From Lentisphaeraceae bacterium (GTDB lineage: Bacteria > Verrucomicrobiota > Kiritimatiellia > RFP12 > DVOR01), in contig SFJE01000040.1 in NCBI GenBank assembly GCA_004555175.1, positions 1 to 15,568 of the forward strand: a DNA stretch of 15,568 nucleotides, in the 5' to 3' direction. Below are positions 7,743 through 14,201 of the stretch, one piece after another. A model generated the notes under the pieces. It had not been told where the DNA came from, searched no databases, and saw only the letters and a list, made by a program, of their open reading frames with translations. Every line of letters starts with the position of its first letter. Positions within the stretch are counted from its first letter, which is position 1. Position numbers and translations under genes: made by a program.

Positions 7743-7830
7743 GATAAGTCCCGGACTTATCGCCGATAAGTGGGGGACTTATGGCCGATAAGTCCGGGAC
7801 TTATTTCCGGTAAGTGGTGGACTTAATTGT
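7743..7830. repeat. Four tandem 22-bp palindromic units with ATAAGT/ACTTAT half-sites
   Basis: Units begin at 7743, 7765, 7787 and 7809. The plan is ATAAGT-N5-ACTTAT, then 5 bp to the next unit, so half-sites alternate in orientation every 11 bp. Unit 1 is a near-perfect palindrome (GATAAGTCC-C-GGACTTATC), unit 3 has 8-bp arms, unit 2 has 6-bp arms, and unit 4 is degenerate (TAAGT-N5-ACTTA). Centres vary (CCCGG, GGGGG, CCGGG, GGTGG) while half-sites are kept. One-helical-turn spacing would place every half-site on one DNA face, as in a cooperative operator. A structured RNA or a passive repeat are alternatives. There are no CRISPR-like spacers. Confidence 0.85.
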
Positions 7831-7854
7831 TCGCCTCGGGGCGCTTTACATTTT

Positions 7855-7911
7855 CATCCGCCCCGGGTCGACCTCGAGGTAGGCCCGGGGTCCATTCGCG
7901 ATAGGGGCGGG
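7855..7911. repeat. 57-bp hairpin-forming repeat, copy B
   Basis: Second copy of the element at 7657-7713, in the same orientation, 198 bp downstream, on the other side of the palindromic array. The hairpin is CCCCGGG (7861-7867), a perfect inner palindrome ACCTCGAGGT (7871-7880) and CCCGGGG (7884-7890). TTTACA precedes both copies; here an extra TTTTCA intervenes. Confidence 0.75.
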
Positions 7912-7928
7912 TTGCACGGGCCCCAGTT

Positions 7929-7950
7929 GTAAAGTAAATCGTAAATTGTC
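7929..7950. repeat. Short GTAAATN heptamer iteration
   Basis: GTAAA, GTAAATC, GTAAATT and GTC follow in tandem, an AT-rich island between GC-rich repeats. Only about two full heptamers are present, so this is weak alone. It parallels the GCTAACN heptamers at 13164-13194 and 15314-15344. Confidence 0.4.
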
Positions 7951-7959
7951 TATGCGGCA

Positions 7960-8018
7960 GGGTGCCTCGCTTCGCTCGGCGCCCTCGGTCGCGCGCTCAC
8001 GCGGGGGGCCTTGCCCCC
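7960..8018. repeat. GC-rich hairpins in the spacer upstream of rlmB
   Basis: Two inverted repeats lie here: GGGTGCC/GGCGCCC around TCGCTTCGCTC (7960-7984, one G-T pair), and GGGGGC-CTT-GCCCCC (8004-8018). No U-run follows either, so they are not classical terminators on the plus strand. Together with 7657-7950 they make a dense non-coding repeat block. No gene is seen in it. Confidence 0.45.
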
Positions 8019-8040
8019 TGCCCCCCATTGGCGGGCCGCC

Positions 8041-8064
8041 TCCGGAATCTCCGGATAATCCGGC
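8041..8064. repeat. TCCGG repeated three times at 9-bp spacing
   Basis: TCCGGAATC, TCCGGATAA and TCCGGCCTA are in tandem. TCCGGA is itself a palindrome. Function unknown; it lies ~130 bp before rlmB. Confidence 0.4.
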
Positions 8065-8178
8065 CTAGCGCGCCTCGGCCTTACCGTGTTGGCATAGCGC
8101 CTCGCCCTGCTCGGCCTTCACGTGAGCGATAGCGAGCACCTTGCGACGGCGCGTTGCTCGACTTTGAGTCGCCGCTTA

Positions 8179-8187
8179 TGTTATTAT
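8179..8187 (+). promoter_or_regulatory. Extended -10 promoter of the rlmB-ispA operon
   Basis: TGTTATTAT is an extended -10 (TG-N-TATTAT). No good -35 is present at the usual distance. CGACT-TTG-AGTCG, a 5-bp inverted repeat at 8159-8171, lies just upstream and could bind a regulator. The expected start point near 8194 is only ~3 nt before the ATG at 8197, so the mRNA would be essentially leaderless. Confidence 0.5.
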
Positions 8188-8196
8188 GACAGAACT

Positions 8197-8961
8197 ATGG
8201 ACAAGAAAGCGAAGAAGAAAGACGGCTGGATTTACGGTCGGCGGCCGGTGCTCGAAGCGTTGCGCGCCGGGCGGCGGGAGATTTGGGAAGTCATTGTGCC
8301 GTCGGGGCCGGCAACGGATGAGGTGGAAGAGATGATTTCGATTGCACGCGCGCGGCGCTTGCCGGTGCGTGCGGCCCAGCGCGGCGAGTGCGACCGTATC
8401 TTGGGGCAGGTTAACCACCAGTGTTGCGCGGTGAAGGCCGGGGGCTACCCCTACGTGGCCCCGGAGGAGATTTACGATGCCGCCGAGGCCGACCCCGAGG
8501 CGATTGTGCTCTTGCTGGACCATCTGGAGGATCCGCAGAATGTCGGCTCGCTCCTGCGGACGGCTGAGGCGTGCGGGGTGTGCGGGGTCATTCTGCCCGA
8601 GGATCGCGGGGTGTTGGTGACGCCGACGGTGGTGCGCGCCTCGGTGGGCGCCTCCGAGCACTTGAAGATTGCCCATGTGGTCAATCTGGCCCAGGCGATG
8701 AAGGAACTTAAGGAGCGCAACGTCTGGCTCACGGGGCTAGATATGACCGAGAACGCCAAACCCTTCACGGAGGTGGACTTCCGCGGGCGCTGCGGTATCG
8801 TGGTCGGCAGCGAGGGGAATGGCTTGGGGTCGCTGGTGGGCAAGACGTGCGACTTCATTGGCTACATCCCGATGATGGGGCAGGTGGAATCGCTCAACGC
8901 CGGCGTGGCCGGGGCCTTGGCGATGTACGAAGCGGTCCGGCAAAAGGCGGCGCGCAAGTAA
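8197..8961 (+). CDS. rlmB: SpoU/TrmH-family rRNA 2'-O-methyltransferase (RlmB-like)
   Basis: Uses S-adenosylmethionine to methylate a ribose 2'-OH; RlmB acts on G2251 of 23S rRNA. The 254-residue protein has an N-terminal substrate-binding domain (WIYGRRPVLEAL) and the SPOUT trefoil-knot domain. Motif 1 is DPQNVGSLLRTAE (N115, R121), motif 2 GIVVGSEGNGL (200-210), and motif 3 IPMMGQVESLNAGVA (224-238). SLNAGVA replaces the usual SLNVSVA. The ATG at 8197 gives the family N-terminus; a GTG 25 codons upstream would lie above the promoter. No ribosome-binding site is present, in keeping with leaderless translation. First gene of the operon, 17 nt before the next. The target nucleotide is inferred from the family, and other TrmH-type RNAs are possible. 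Confidence 0.85.
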   Translation: MDKKAKKKDGWIYGRRPVLEALRAGRREIWEVIVPSGPATDEVEEMISIARARRLPVRAAQRGECDRILGQVNHQCCAVKAGGYPYVAPEEIYDAAEADPEAIVLLLDHLEDPQNVGSLLRTAEACGVCGVILPEDRGVLVTPTVVRASVGASEHLKIAHVVNLAQAMKELKERNVWLTGLDMTENAKPFTEVDFRGRCGIVVGSEGNGLGSLVGKTCDFIGYIPMMGQVESLNAGVAGALAMYEAVRQKAARK

Positions 8962-8978
8962 GCCGCGCGGAGGCAACG

Positions 8979-9647
8979 ATGAGTATTCGGCAACTGCATT
9001 TGCTCGTGGTCAACGGCATCACCTTCATCCGGGTGCCCTTTATCCTCAGCTTCCTGGTGCTGGCCCTGGTGCACGGGTGGGGCGTTCAGCGCCACCTGCT
9101 CAAGGAGGCGGCCGCGCCTTCGGATGCGTGGGCCGTGGTGGCGCTCGTCTGCCTGACCCTCTCGGCGTTGACCGACCTCTTCGATGGGGCCTTGGCGCGC
9201 AAGTGGAAGGTGGTCACCAAGTTCGGGGCGATGTGCGACCCGCTGATGGATAAAGTCTTCTACCTGATTGTCTTCCCCACCCTGCTCTGGCTATTGCCCA
9301 TCGGCAAGCCGTTGGAGCGGTGGCACGCGCTCTTTATGGTGGTGCTCACGGTCCTCTACCTGCTGCGCGATCAGTGGGTCACCTTCCTGCGCTCGGTCGG
9401 CACGCTCTACGGGGCCAACTGCGCGGCCACCTTCCTGGGGAAGTTCCGCACGGCGATGACCTTCCCGCTCTGCGGAGTCATCTACCTCTACATTATGCTC
9501 TATGACTACACGCCCGACACGATGACCTGGTTCCGCTGGGTGGTCTACACCGGCGAGGCGGTGGCTATCTTCCTCAACTTCTGGTCGCTTTACGTCTACA
9601 CCCGCAACTACCTGCCCTACATCAAGCGGAGCATCTCCGAGAAATGA
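8979..9647 (+). CDS. pgsA: CDP-alcohol phosphatidyltransferase, probably phosphatidylglycerophosphate synthase
   Basis: A 222-residue membrane enzyme that swaps CMP of CDP-diacylglycerol for an alcohol phosphate. The defining motif D-x2-DG-x2-AR-x8-G-x3-D-x3-D is complete: D66, D69, G70, A73, R74, G83, D87, D91. NGITFIRVPFI near the N-terminus is typical of PgsA. Several hydrophobic spans surround the motif. ATG 8979 is preceded by GGAGG with 5-nt spacing. Its stop overlaps the next start by ATGA. Glycerol 3-phosphate is the likeliest acceptor, though other alcohols (e.g. inositol) in this family cannot be excluded. Confidence 0.82.
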   Translation: MSIRQLHLLVVNGITFIRVPFILSFLVLALVHGWGVQRHLLKEAAAPSDAWAVVALVCLTLSALTDLFDGALARKWKVVTKFGAMCDPLMDKVFYLIVFPTLLWLLPIGKPLERWHALFMVVLTVLYLLRDQWVTFLRSVGTLYGANCAATFLGKFRTAMTFPLCGVIYLYIMLYDYTPDTMTWFRWVVYTGEAVAIFLNFWSLYVYTRNYLPYIKRSISEK

Positions 9648-11074
9648 GGCGCTTGGCGGGCGATGCGCTGGTGCTGGCGGCCGCCTATCTCGCGGCCTTC
9701 GCCCTGCGTTTCGACTTCGAGGAGCCGCGTTGGGGCTGGGCGTGCGTGGCCCTCGGCTTCCTGCCTACACTGGTGATTGGCCTGACTGCTCTCTGGGCGA
9801 GCGGCTGTGCGCGGTTGAAGGCCGCCACCATCACCCTGCGGGCCGTGCCGCGTTTCGGCGTAGCGGCGGGCATACTGGCCGCCACACTCCTCCTCCTGCG
9901 TGCTTTGGTCCCGGCCGATGAAGCGATTATCCTGCGCCCGCCGGTGAGCGTGGCGCTGATGCTCTCCATTCTCGCCCTGCTCGGTTGGCTGGCGCTGCGC
10001 TACGTTAAGCGCCTTCAACTGCGCCCGATTGAGGTGGCCGACCTCCTGGGGCGCGCCGAGGCCGAGGTCGGCACGCCGGCCGTGCGCCACGCCTTTCGCG
10101 GCAAGCGCGTGCTGATTACCGGCGCGGGCGGCTCGATTGGGAGCGAACTCGCGCGCCAGGTCCTCGACGCCCAGCCCGAGAGTCTGATTTTGCTCGACCT
10201 GAGCGAAGCCGCGCTCTACCGCGTGCTCGAAGAACTCCACGGCCCGGTGTGGGGGGTGGTGGGCAACTGCGCCGAGCGCGAAGCGATGGGTCAACTCTTG
10301 CGTCAGGCCCGGCCGGAGGTCATCCTCCACGCCGCCGCCTACAAGCATGTGCCGCTGATGGAGGAGAATCCCGGCGCGGCCCTCAAGAACAATGCGCTGG
10401 GCACGCGGATCCTTGCGGAGGAGGCGCTGGCGGCCGGCGTGGCGAAGTTCGTCCTTATCTCGACCGACAAGGCCATTGCCCCGGTCTCGGCGATGGGCAT
10501 CTCCAAGCGTCTAGCCGAAGTGTTAATGCAGGACCTCGCCGGCGGGGGGACACGCTTCTGCGCGGTGCGCTTCGGGAATGTGCTCGATTCCTCGGGCTCG
10601 GTGGTGCCCAAGTTCCGCCGCCAGATTGCCGCCGGCGGCCCGGTCACCGTCACCGACCGGCGGATGAAGCGCTACTTTATGACCATCCCCGAGGCCTGTG
10701 GACTGGTCCTTCAGGCCGCCGTCCTGGCCGAGGGCGGGGAGATTTTTGTGCTGGATATGGGCGAGCCGCTCTCAATCCTCCACCTGGCCGAGACGATGAT
10801 TGGTCTAGCAGGGCTGCGCCCCGGGCGCGACATCCCGATTGTCTTTACCGGCATCCGCCCCGGCGAAAAGCTGACCGAGGATCTCGGCGAGGTGACGCGC
10901 GATGCCACCAAGACCGTTCACGAACGCATCCTCATCGGCCGCATCGCCCAGTGGCCCCACGCGGCCGTCCAGGCCCTGCAAGCGCGCCTGGCAACCCTTT
11001 TGTCCAATGGCCTGGAGCCGACGCTTCAGGACCTGCAAACCCTACTCACAGCAGAGGAGAATGAAGTCCAATGA
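9644..11074 (+). CDS. Membrane nucleotide-sugar 4,6-dehydratase/epimerase (CapD/WbpM/FlaA1 family), compact form
   Basis: Makes modified UDP-sugars for surface polysaccharide or glycoprotein. About four N-terminal membrane spans (~5-120) lead almost directly to an extended-SDR domain. NAD-binding GAGGSIG is at 160-166, the family signature STDKAIAPVSAMGISK starts at S273, and the catalytic Tyr is replaced by Met as M284-x3-K288, as in UDP-GlcNAc 4,6-dehydratases. RFGNVLDSSGSVVPKF and FTGIRPGEKLTEDL are further hallmarks. At 476 residues it is much shorter than the usual ~600-660, because the soluble Rossmann-like domain between membrane anchor and SDR is absent. Both ends overlap neighbours by ATGA, so translation is coupled. 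Substrate unassigned. Confidence 0.85.
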   Translation: MRRLAGDALVLAAAYLAAFALRFDFEEPRWGWACVALGFLPTLVIGLTALWASGCARLKAATITLRAVPRFGVAAGILAATLLLLRALVPADEAIILRPPVSVALMLSILALLGWLALRYVKRLQLRPIEVADLLGRAEAEVGTPAVRHAFRGKRVLITGAGGSIGSELARQVLDAQPESLILLDLSEAALYRVLEELHGPVWGVVGNCAEREAMGQLLRQARPEVILHAAAYKHVPLMEENPGAALKNNALGTRILAEEALAAGVAKFVLISTDKAIAPVSAMGISKRLAEVLMQDLAGGGTRFCAVRFGNVLDSSGSVVPKFRRQIAAGGPVTVTDRRMKRYFMTIPEACGLVLQAAVLAEGGEIFVLDMGEPLSILHLAETMIGLAGLRPGRDIPIVFTGIRPGEKLTEDLGEVTRDATKTVHERILIGRIAQWPHAAVQALQARLATLLSNGLEPTLQDLQTLLTAEENEVQ

Positions 11075-12144
11075 AGACCTACAAGATTGCCGTCGTCCCC
11101 GGTGACGGCACCGGCCCGGAAGTCATCGCCGAGGGCATGAAGGTGCTCAACGCCGCCGAAGCCAAGTTCGGCTTCAAGCTCGATACCACCCATTACGACG
11201 TCGGAGCCGGGCGCTACCTGGCCACCGGCGAGATTTTGCCCGACAGTGTCCTGGCCGAGTTCCGCGATCACGACGCGATGTTCCTGGGCGCGATTGGCGA
11301 CCCGCGCGTCACCCCGGGCATCCTCGAGAAGGGCATCTTGCTGCGGATGCGCTTCGAGCTCGACCAGTACATCAACCTGCGCCCCATCCGCCTCTATCCC
11401 GGCGTGGAGACCCCGCTCAAGAACAAAGGCCCCAAGGACATCGATTACTGCGTGGTCCGCGAGAACTCCGGCGGCCTCTACACGGGGATGGGCGGCATTT
11501 CGCGCGCCGATTCCAAGGATGCCGTGGCCACGCAGGTGATGACTTACACCTACGAGCAGGTCGAACGCTGCATCCGCTTCGCCTTCGAGTATGCCCGTAA
11601 GTATGGCAAGAAGGCCCGCGGCGTGGGCGAGAAGAACACCCTCGCGCTGGTCGGCAAGTCCAACGTCCTCACCTATATGTACCAGCTCTGGAACCGCGTC
11701 TTCGCCGAAGTCGGCGCGGAGTTCCCGGATGTCGAGCGCCAGTACTTCCATGTCGACGCCACCACCCTCTATATGGTCGCCTCCCCTGAGATGTTCGATG
11801 TCATCGTCACCGAAAACATGTTCGGCGACATCATCACCGACCTCGCGGCTATCACCCAGGGCGGACTGGGCGTCTCCTCGGGCGGCAACATCAACCCCAA
11901 CGGTGTCTCGATGTTCGAGCCCATCGGCGGCACGGCCCCGATGTGGACCGGTAAGCACGCCATCAACCCCATCGCCGCCATCGGTGCCGGCGCAATGATG
12001 CTCGAGCACTTGGGCGAAGCGGAGGCCGCCAACGCCATCACCCGCGCCATCGCCTCGGTCACCCCCAAGATGAAGAGCCAGCTCGCCAACGAGATGGGCT
12101 TCACCACCGAGCAGGTGGGCGACATGATCGCCGCCGCCCTCTAA
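11071..12144 (+). CDS. leuB: 3-isopropylmalate dehydrogenase (LeuB)
   Basis: Oxidatively decarboxylates 3-isopropylmalate in leucine synthesis. At 357 residues it has the family length and motifs: PGDGTGPEV at 10-18, substrate arginines R94, R104 and R130, Y137, K196, and metal ligands D229, D253 and D257. The LLRMRFELDQYINLRP region resembles LeuB rather than isocitrate dehydrogenase. The segment that is usually HGSAPDIAG and contacts the cofactor reads GGTAPMWTG, so NAD preference is not assured. leuA and leuCD are not nearby. GAGGAG lies 11 nt upstream, and ATGA overlap with the previous gene suggests coupling. Tartrate or another malate-type dehydrogenase activity is the main alternative. 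Confidence 0.8.
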   Translation: MKTYKIAVVPGDGTGPEVIAEGMKVLNAAEAKFGFKLDTTHYDVGAGRYLATGEILPDSVLAEFRDHDAMFLGAIGDPRVTPGILEKGILLRMRFELDQYINLRPIRLYPGVETPLKNKGPKDIDYCVVRENSGGLYTGMGGISRADSKDAVATQVMTYTYEQVERCIRFAFEYARKYGKKARGVGEKNTLALVGKSNVLTYMYQLWNRVFAEVGAEFPDVERQYFHVDATTLYMVASPEMFDVIVTENMFGDIITDLAAITQGGLGVSSGGNINPNGVSMFEPIGGTAPMWTGKHAINPIAAIGAGAMMLEHLGEAEAANAITRAIASVTPKMKSQLANEMGFTTEQVGDMIAAAL

Positions 12145-12158
12145 CCCTGGCCGCGCCG

Positions 12159-13028
12159 ATGAACGCCCTCTTCGCCTCCTTGCGCGCCCAGGTCGAGCGC
12201 GCGCTCGACGATGCCCTCGCCGGCGTCAGCCCCGAAGCGCGCGCCTACCCCGGCGGCGAAGCCTTCCAAGCCGCCCTCGAGCACGCCCTCAAAGGCGGCG
12301 GTAAGCGCGTCCGCCCCATTCTGACCCTCCTCTGCGCCCAGGCTTGCGGCGCACAGGCGGGGTCTGACGCGGCGGACGATGCCCTGCGCGCAGCCACCGC
12401 CATCGAGTTGCTCCACAGCTACACCCTGGTCCACGACGACCTGCCAAGCATGGACAACGATACCGAGCGCCGGGGCGCGCCCAGCGTCTGGGCCAAGTTC
12501 GGCGAGGGGCAAGCGGTGTTGGCGGGCGACTATCTCCAAGCCCTCACCTTTGCGCAAGTGGCCGCCTGCCGCCGTGCAGCTGACCTGCTCCCGCTTCTAA
12601 CGCGCGCGGCCACGCAGGTCATCCACGGCCAGGTCTCGGACATCGCCGCCGCGCAGATGCCCTCGGCCGACTGGACCCCGGCGCTGGTGGGCTACGTCTT
12701 CACCAACAAGACCGCTGAGCTCATCCGCTGCGCCTGCGCCCTCGGGGCTACCGCCGCAAGCGCGCCGGAGACCGTCCGCGAGGCCTTGGCCGACTACGGC
12801 ACGCACGTGGGCCTCGCCTTCCAGTATGTCGATGACCTCCTGGATGCCCAGCAATCTCAGGTGGGCAACGAGCTCAACGCCCTGGCCGTCTATGGCAACG
12901 AGGCCGAGGCCGTGCGCGAGACGGCGGCTTACTGCACCAAGCGCGCCCTCAAGGCTCTCGAGGCTGTCCCTGGCGACACAACCGCCCTGGCCGACTTCGC
13001 CTCCGCCCTTCTTGAGCGCTTAGCGTAG
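12159..13028 (+). CDS. ispA: Short-chain polyprenyl diphosphate synthase (farnesyl/geranylgeranyl type)
   Basis: Condenses isopentenyl diphosphate with an allylic diphosphate to give C15-C20 precursors. The 289-residue all-helical protein has GGGKRVRP near residue 50, the first Asp-rich motif D93-D94-LPSM-D99 followed by R104-R105, HGQVSDI, NKTAELI and the second Asp-rich motif D225-D226-LL-D229. The loop after the second motif is ~11 residues shorter than in E. coli IspA and lacks the conserved LGK(S/T)TYP lysine. Activity may therefore be altered. Product length cannot be set from sequence. Starts 14 nt after leuB with no ribosome-binding site visible. Last gene of the operon. Confidence 0.82.
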   Translation: MNALFASLRAQVERALDDALAGVSPEARAYPGGEAFQAALEHALKGGGKRVRPILTLLCAQACGAQAGSDAADDALRAATAIELLHSYTLVHDDLPSMDNDTERRGAPSVWAKFGEGQAVLAGDYLQALTFAQVAACRRAADLLPLLTRAATQVIHGQVSDIAAAQMPSADWTPALVGYVFTNKTAELIRCACALGATAASAPETVREALADYGTHVGLAFQYVDDLLDAQQSQVGNELNALAVYGNEAEAVRETAAYCTKRALKALEAVPGDTTALADFASALLERLA

Positions 13029-13042
13029 CCCCAAGCCTTCAT

Positions 13043-13088
13043 TCCAAAACAAAGGGCACGCCCGAGAGGACGTGCCCTTTGTTTTGGA
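13043..13088. terminator. Bidirectional terminator between ispA and the rpsB operon
   Basis: An 18-bp perfect stem (13043-13060 with 13071-13088; core AAAGGGCACG) surrounds a 10-nt loop. The A-rich left arm and T-rich right arm (TTTGTTTT) let it work for the two convergent operons. Confidence 0.9.
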
Positions 13089-13149
13089 TATTCGCTGCTC
13101 GCGCAGAGGATAGATGACGGAGGATAAATAACAAGCCCCCAGCCTATCT

Positions 13150-13194
13150 GTCGCGGTACGCGGGCTAACCGCTAGCAGCTAACGGCTAACCGCT
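13150..13194. repeat. 45-bp repeat, left copy (inverted relative to 15314-15358)
   Basis: GTCGCGGTACGCG is followed by four GCTAACN-type heptamers (13164-13194). It matches the reverse complement of 15314-15358 at 41 of 45 positions. The last base is the first base of the miniprotein's stop codon triplet on the complementary strand. The two copies bracket the whole rpsB-tsf-miniprotein operon. Confidence 0.8.
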
Positions 13195-13295
13195 TACTTA
13201 GCCGCCTTGGCGCCGGCGCGGAGGCGAGCCTGGACGCGCTTCTTGTAGGCCTCGCGGCGGGCACGCTTGACGCGCTTACGGAGTTGCTGACCCAT
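13194..13295 (-). CDS. Very basic 33-residue miniprotein of the rpsB-tsf operon
   Basis: It encodes 33 residues starting MGQQLRKRVKRARR and ending AGAKAAK: 14 Lys/Arg and one Glu, so a net charge near +13, predicted to be mostly one amphipathic helix. A perfect AGGAG at 13302-13306 lies 6 nt before the ATG, and the gene follows tsf by 48 nt on the same strand, so it is very likely translated. It matches none of the short ribosomal proteins I know (bS21, bTHX, bS22, bL34, bL36). Charge and operon suggest RNA or ribosome binding, which is inference. It occupies the place where pyrH or frr often follows tsf. Confidence 0.75.
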   Translation of the reverse strand: MGQQLRKRVKRARREAYKKRVQARLRAGAKAAK

Positions 13296-13343
13296 GGTGT
13301 TCTCCTAATTAAAGGGTTAAAGGGAGGGGAAGCGCGGCGCGGC

Positions 13344-14180
13344 TTAGGCCATGCCGAGCTGATAACGAACGAAGCGCTTGACGGTGATCGTGTCGCCAGT
13401 GGCCTTTTCGGCCTCCTTGACGACCTGGGTCACGGACATCTTGGGCTCCTTGACGAAGGGCTGGTCGATGAGGCAGACCTCAGCGAAGTGCTTCTTGAGC
13501 TTGCCCTTGAGGATGCCCTCGATGATGTTGGCGGGCTTGCCTTCCACCTGAGCGCGATAGACTTCCTTCTCGCTCTCGATTTCGGCCTCGGGCACTTCGC
13601 TCTCGTTGAGGTAGCGCGGGGCGGCGGCAGCAGCCTGGAGGCAAACGTCGTGCACCAACTGCTTGAAGGCCTCGGTGGCGATGGTCTCGGGCTTGGTGCA
13701 GCCCACTTCGACAATCACGCCCACCTTGCCGCCGGCATGGATGTAGGATTCCACGAGCCCGGTGCCGGTGAGGGCAACATAAGCGCAACGGCGAATCTTC
13801 ACATTCTCGCCCGTGGCGGCCACCACTTCGGTGAGCTCGGTGGCGTGCGTCTCGGCGACCTTCTCGTCACCAGCGGCAACGGCCACGGCGAGCTTCTTGG
13901 CGAAGTCGAGGAACTTATCGGTCTTGGCCACGAAGTCCGTCTCGCAGTTCAGCTCGACGATGCCATAGGCGCCATTGGCCCCAGCGGCAGCGGCGATGAT
14001 GCCCTGCTTGGACTCGCGGTCGGCGCGCTTGACCTGGAGGGCCAGACCCTTCTCGCGAAGGATCTTGATGGCCTCTTCCATATTCCCATCCGTATCCTGG
14101 AGGGCGCGCTTGCAATCCATCATGCCCACATTGGTCGCGGCACGAAGCTCATTAATCATTGCAATGGTAATCGCAGCCAT
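13344..14180 (-). CDS. tsf: Elongation factor Ts
   Basis: Guanine-nucleotide exchange factor that recycles EF-Tu-GDP. The 278-residue protein has the N-terminal UBA-like domain (LRAATNVGMMDCKRAL), the EF-Tu-contacting motif TDFVAKTD at 81-88 and the two core subdomains, near the usual ~280 residues. It ends in KRFVRYQLGMA. GGAG within AAGGAG lies 7 nt before the ATG. It follows rpsB by 21 nt, the classical arrangement. Confidence 0.95.
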   Translation of the reverse strand: MAAITIAMINELRAATNVGMMDCKRALQDTDGNMEEAIKILREKGLALQVKRADRESKQGIIAAAAGANGAYGIVELNCETDFVAKTDKFLDFAKKLAVAVAAGDEKVAETHATELTEVVAATGENVKIRRCAYVALTGTGLVESYIHAGGKVGVIVEVGCTKPETIATEAFKQLVHDVCLQAAAAAPRYLNESEVPEAEIESEKEVYRAQVEGKPANIIEGILKGKLKKHFAEVCLIDQPFVKEPKMSVTQVVKEAEKATGDTITVKRFVRYQLGMA

Positions 14181-14201
14181 GGTCTTGCTCCTTCTCCCAG
14201 A

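Noticed and set aside
7743..7830. CRISPR array
   Set aside because: Units are contiguous 22-bp palindromes without unique spacers, and no cas genes are near.
7846..8028. A 60-codon open frame on the minus strand
   Set aside because: Made wholly of the repeat and GC hairpins; no ribosome-binding site.
8122..8196. Longer GTG start for rlmB
   Set aside because: The added 25 residues match no family N-terminus and lie mostly upstream of the best -10 box.
13194..13295. Miniprotein as bS21 or bTHX
   Set aside because: bS21 is about 60-70 residues and begins with a different motif; bTHX is Gly/Arg-rich and differs in sequence. Only the basic character is shared.
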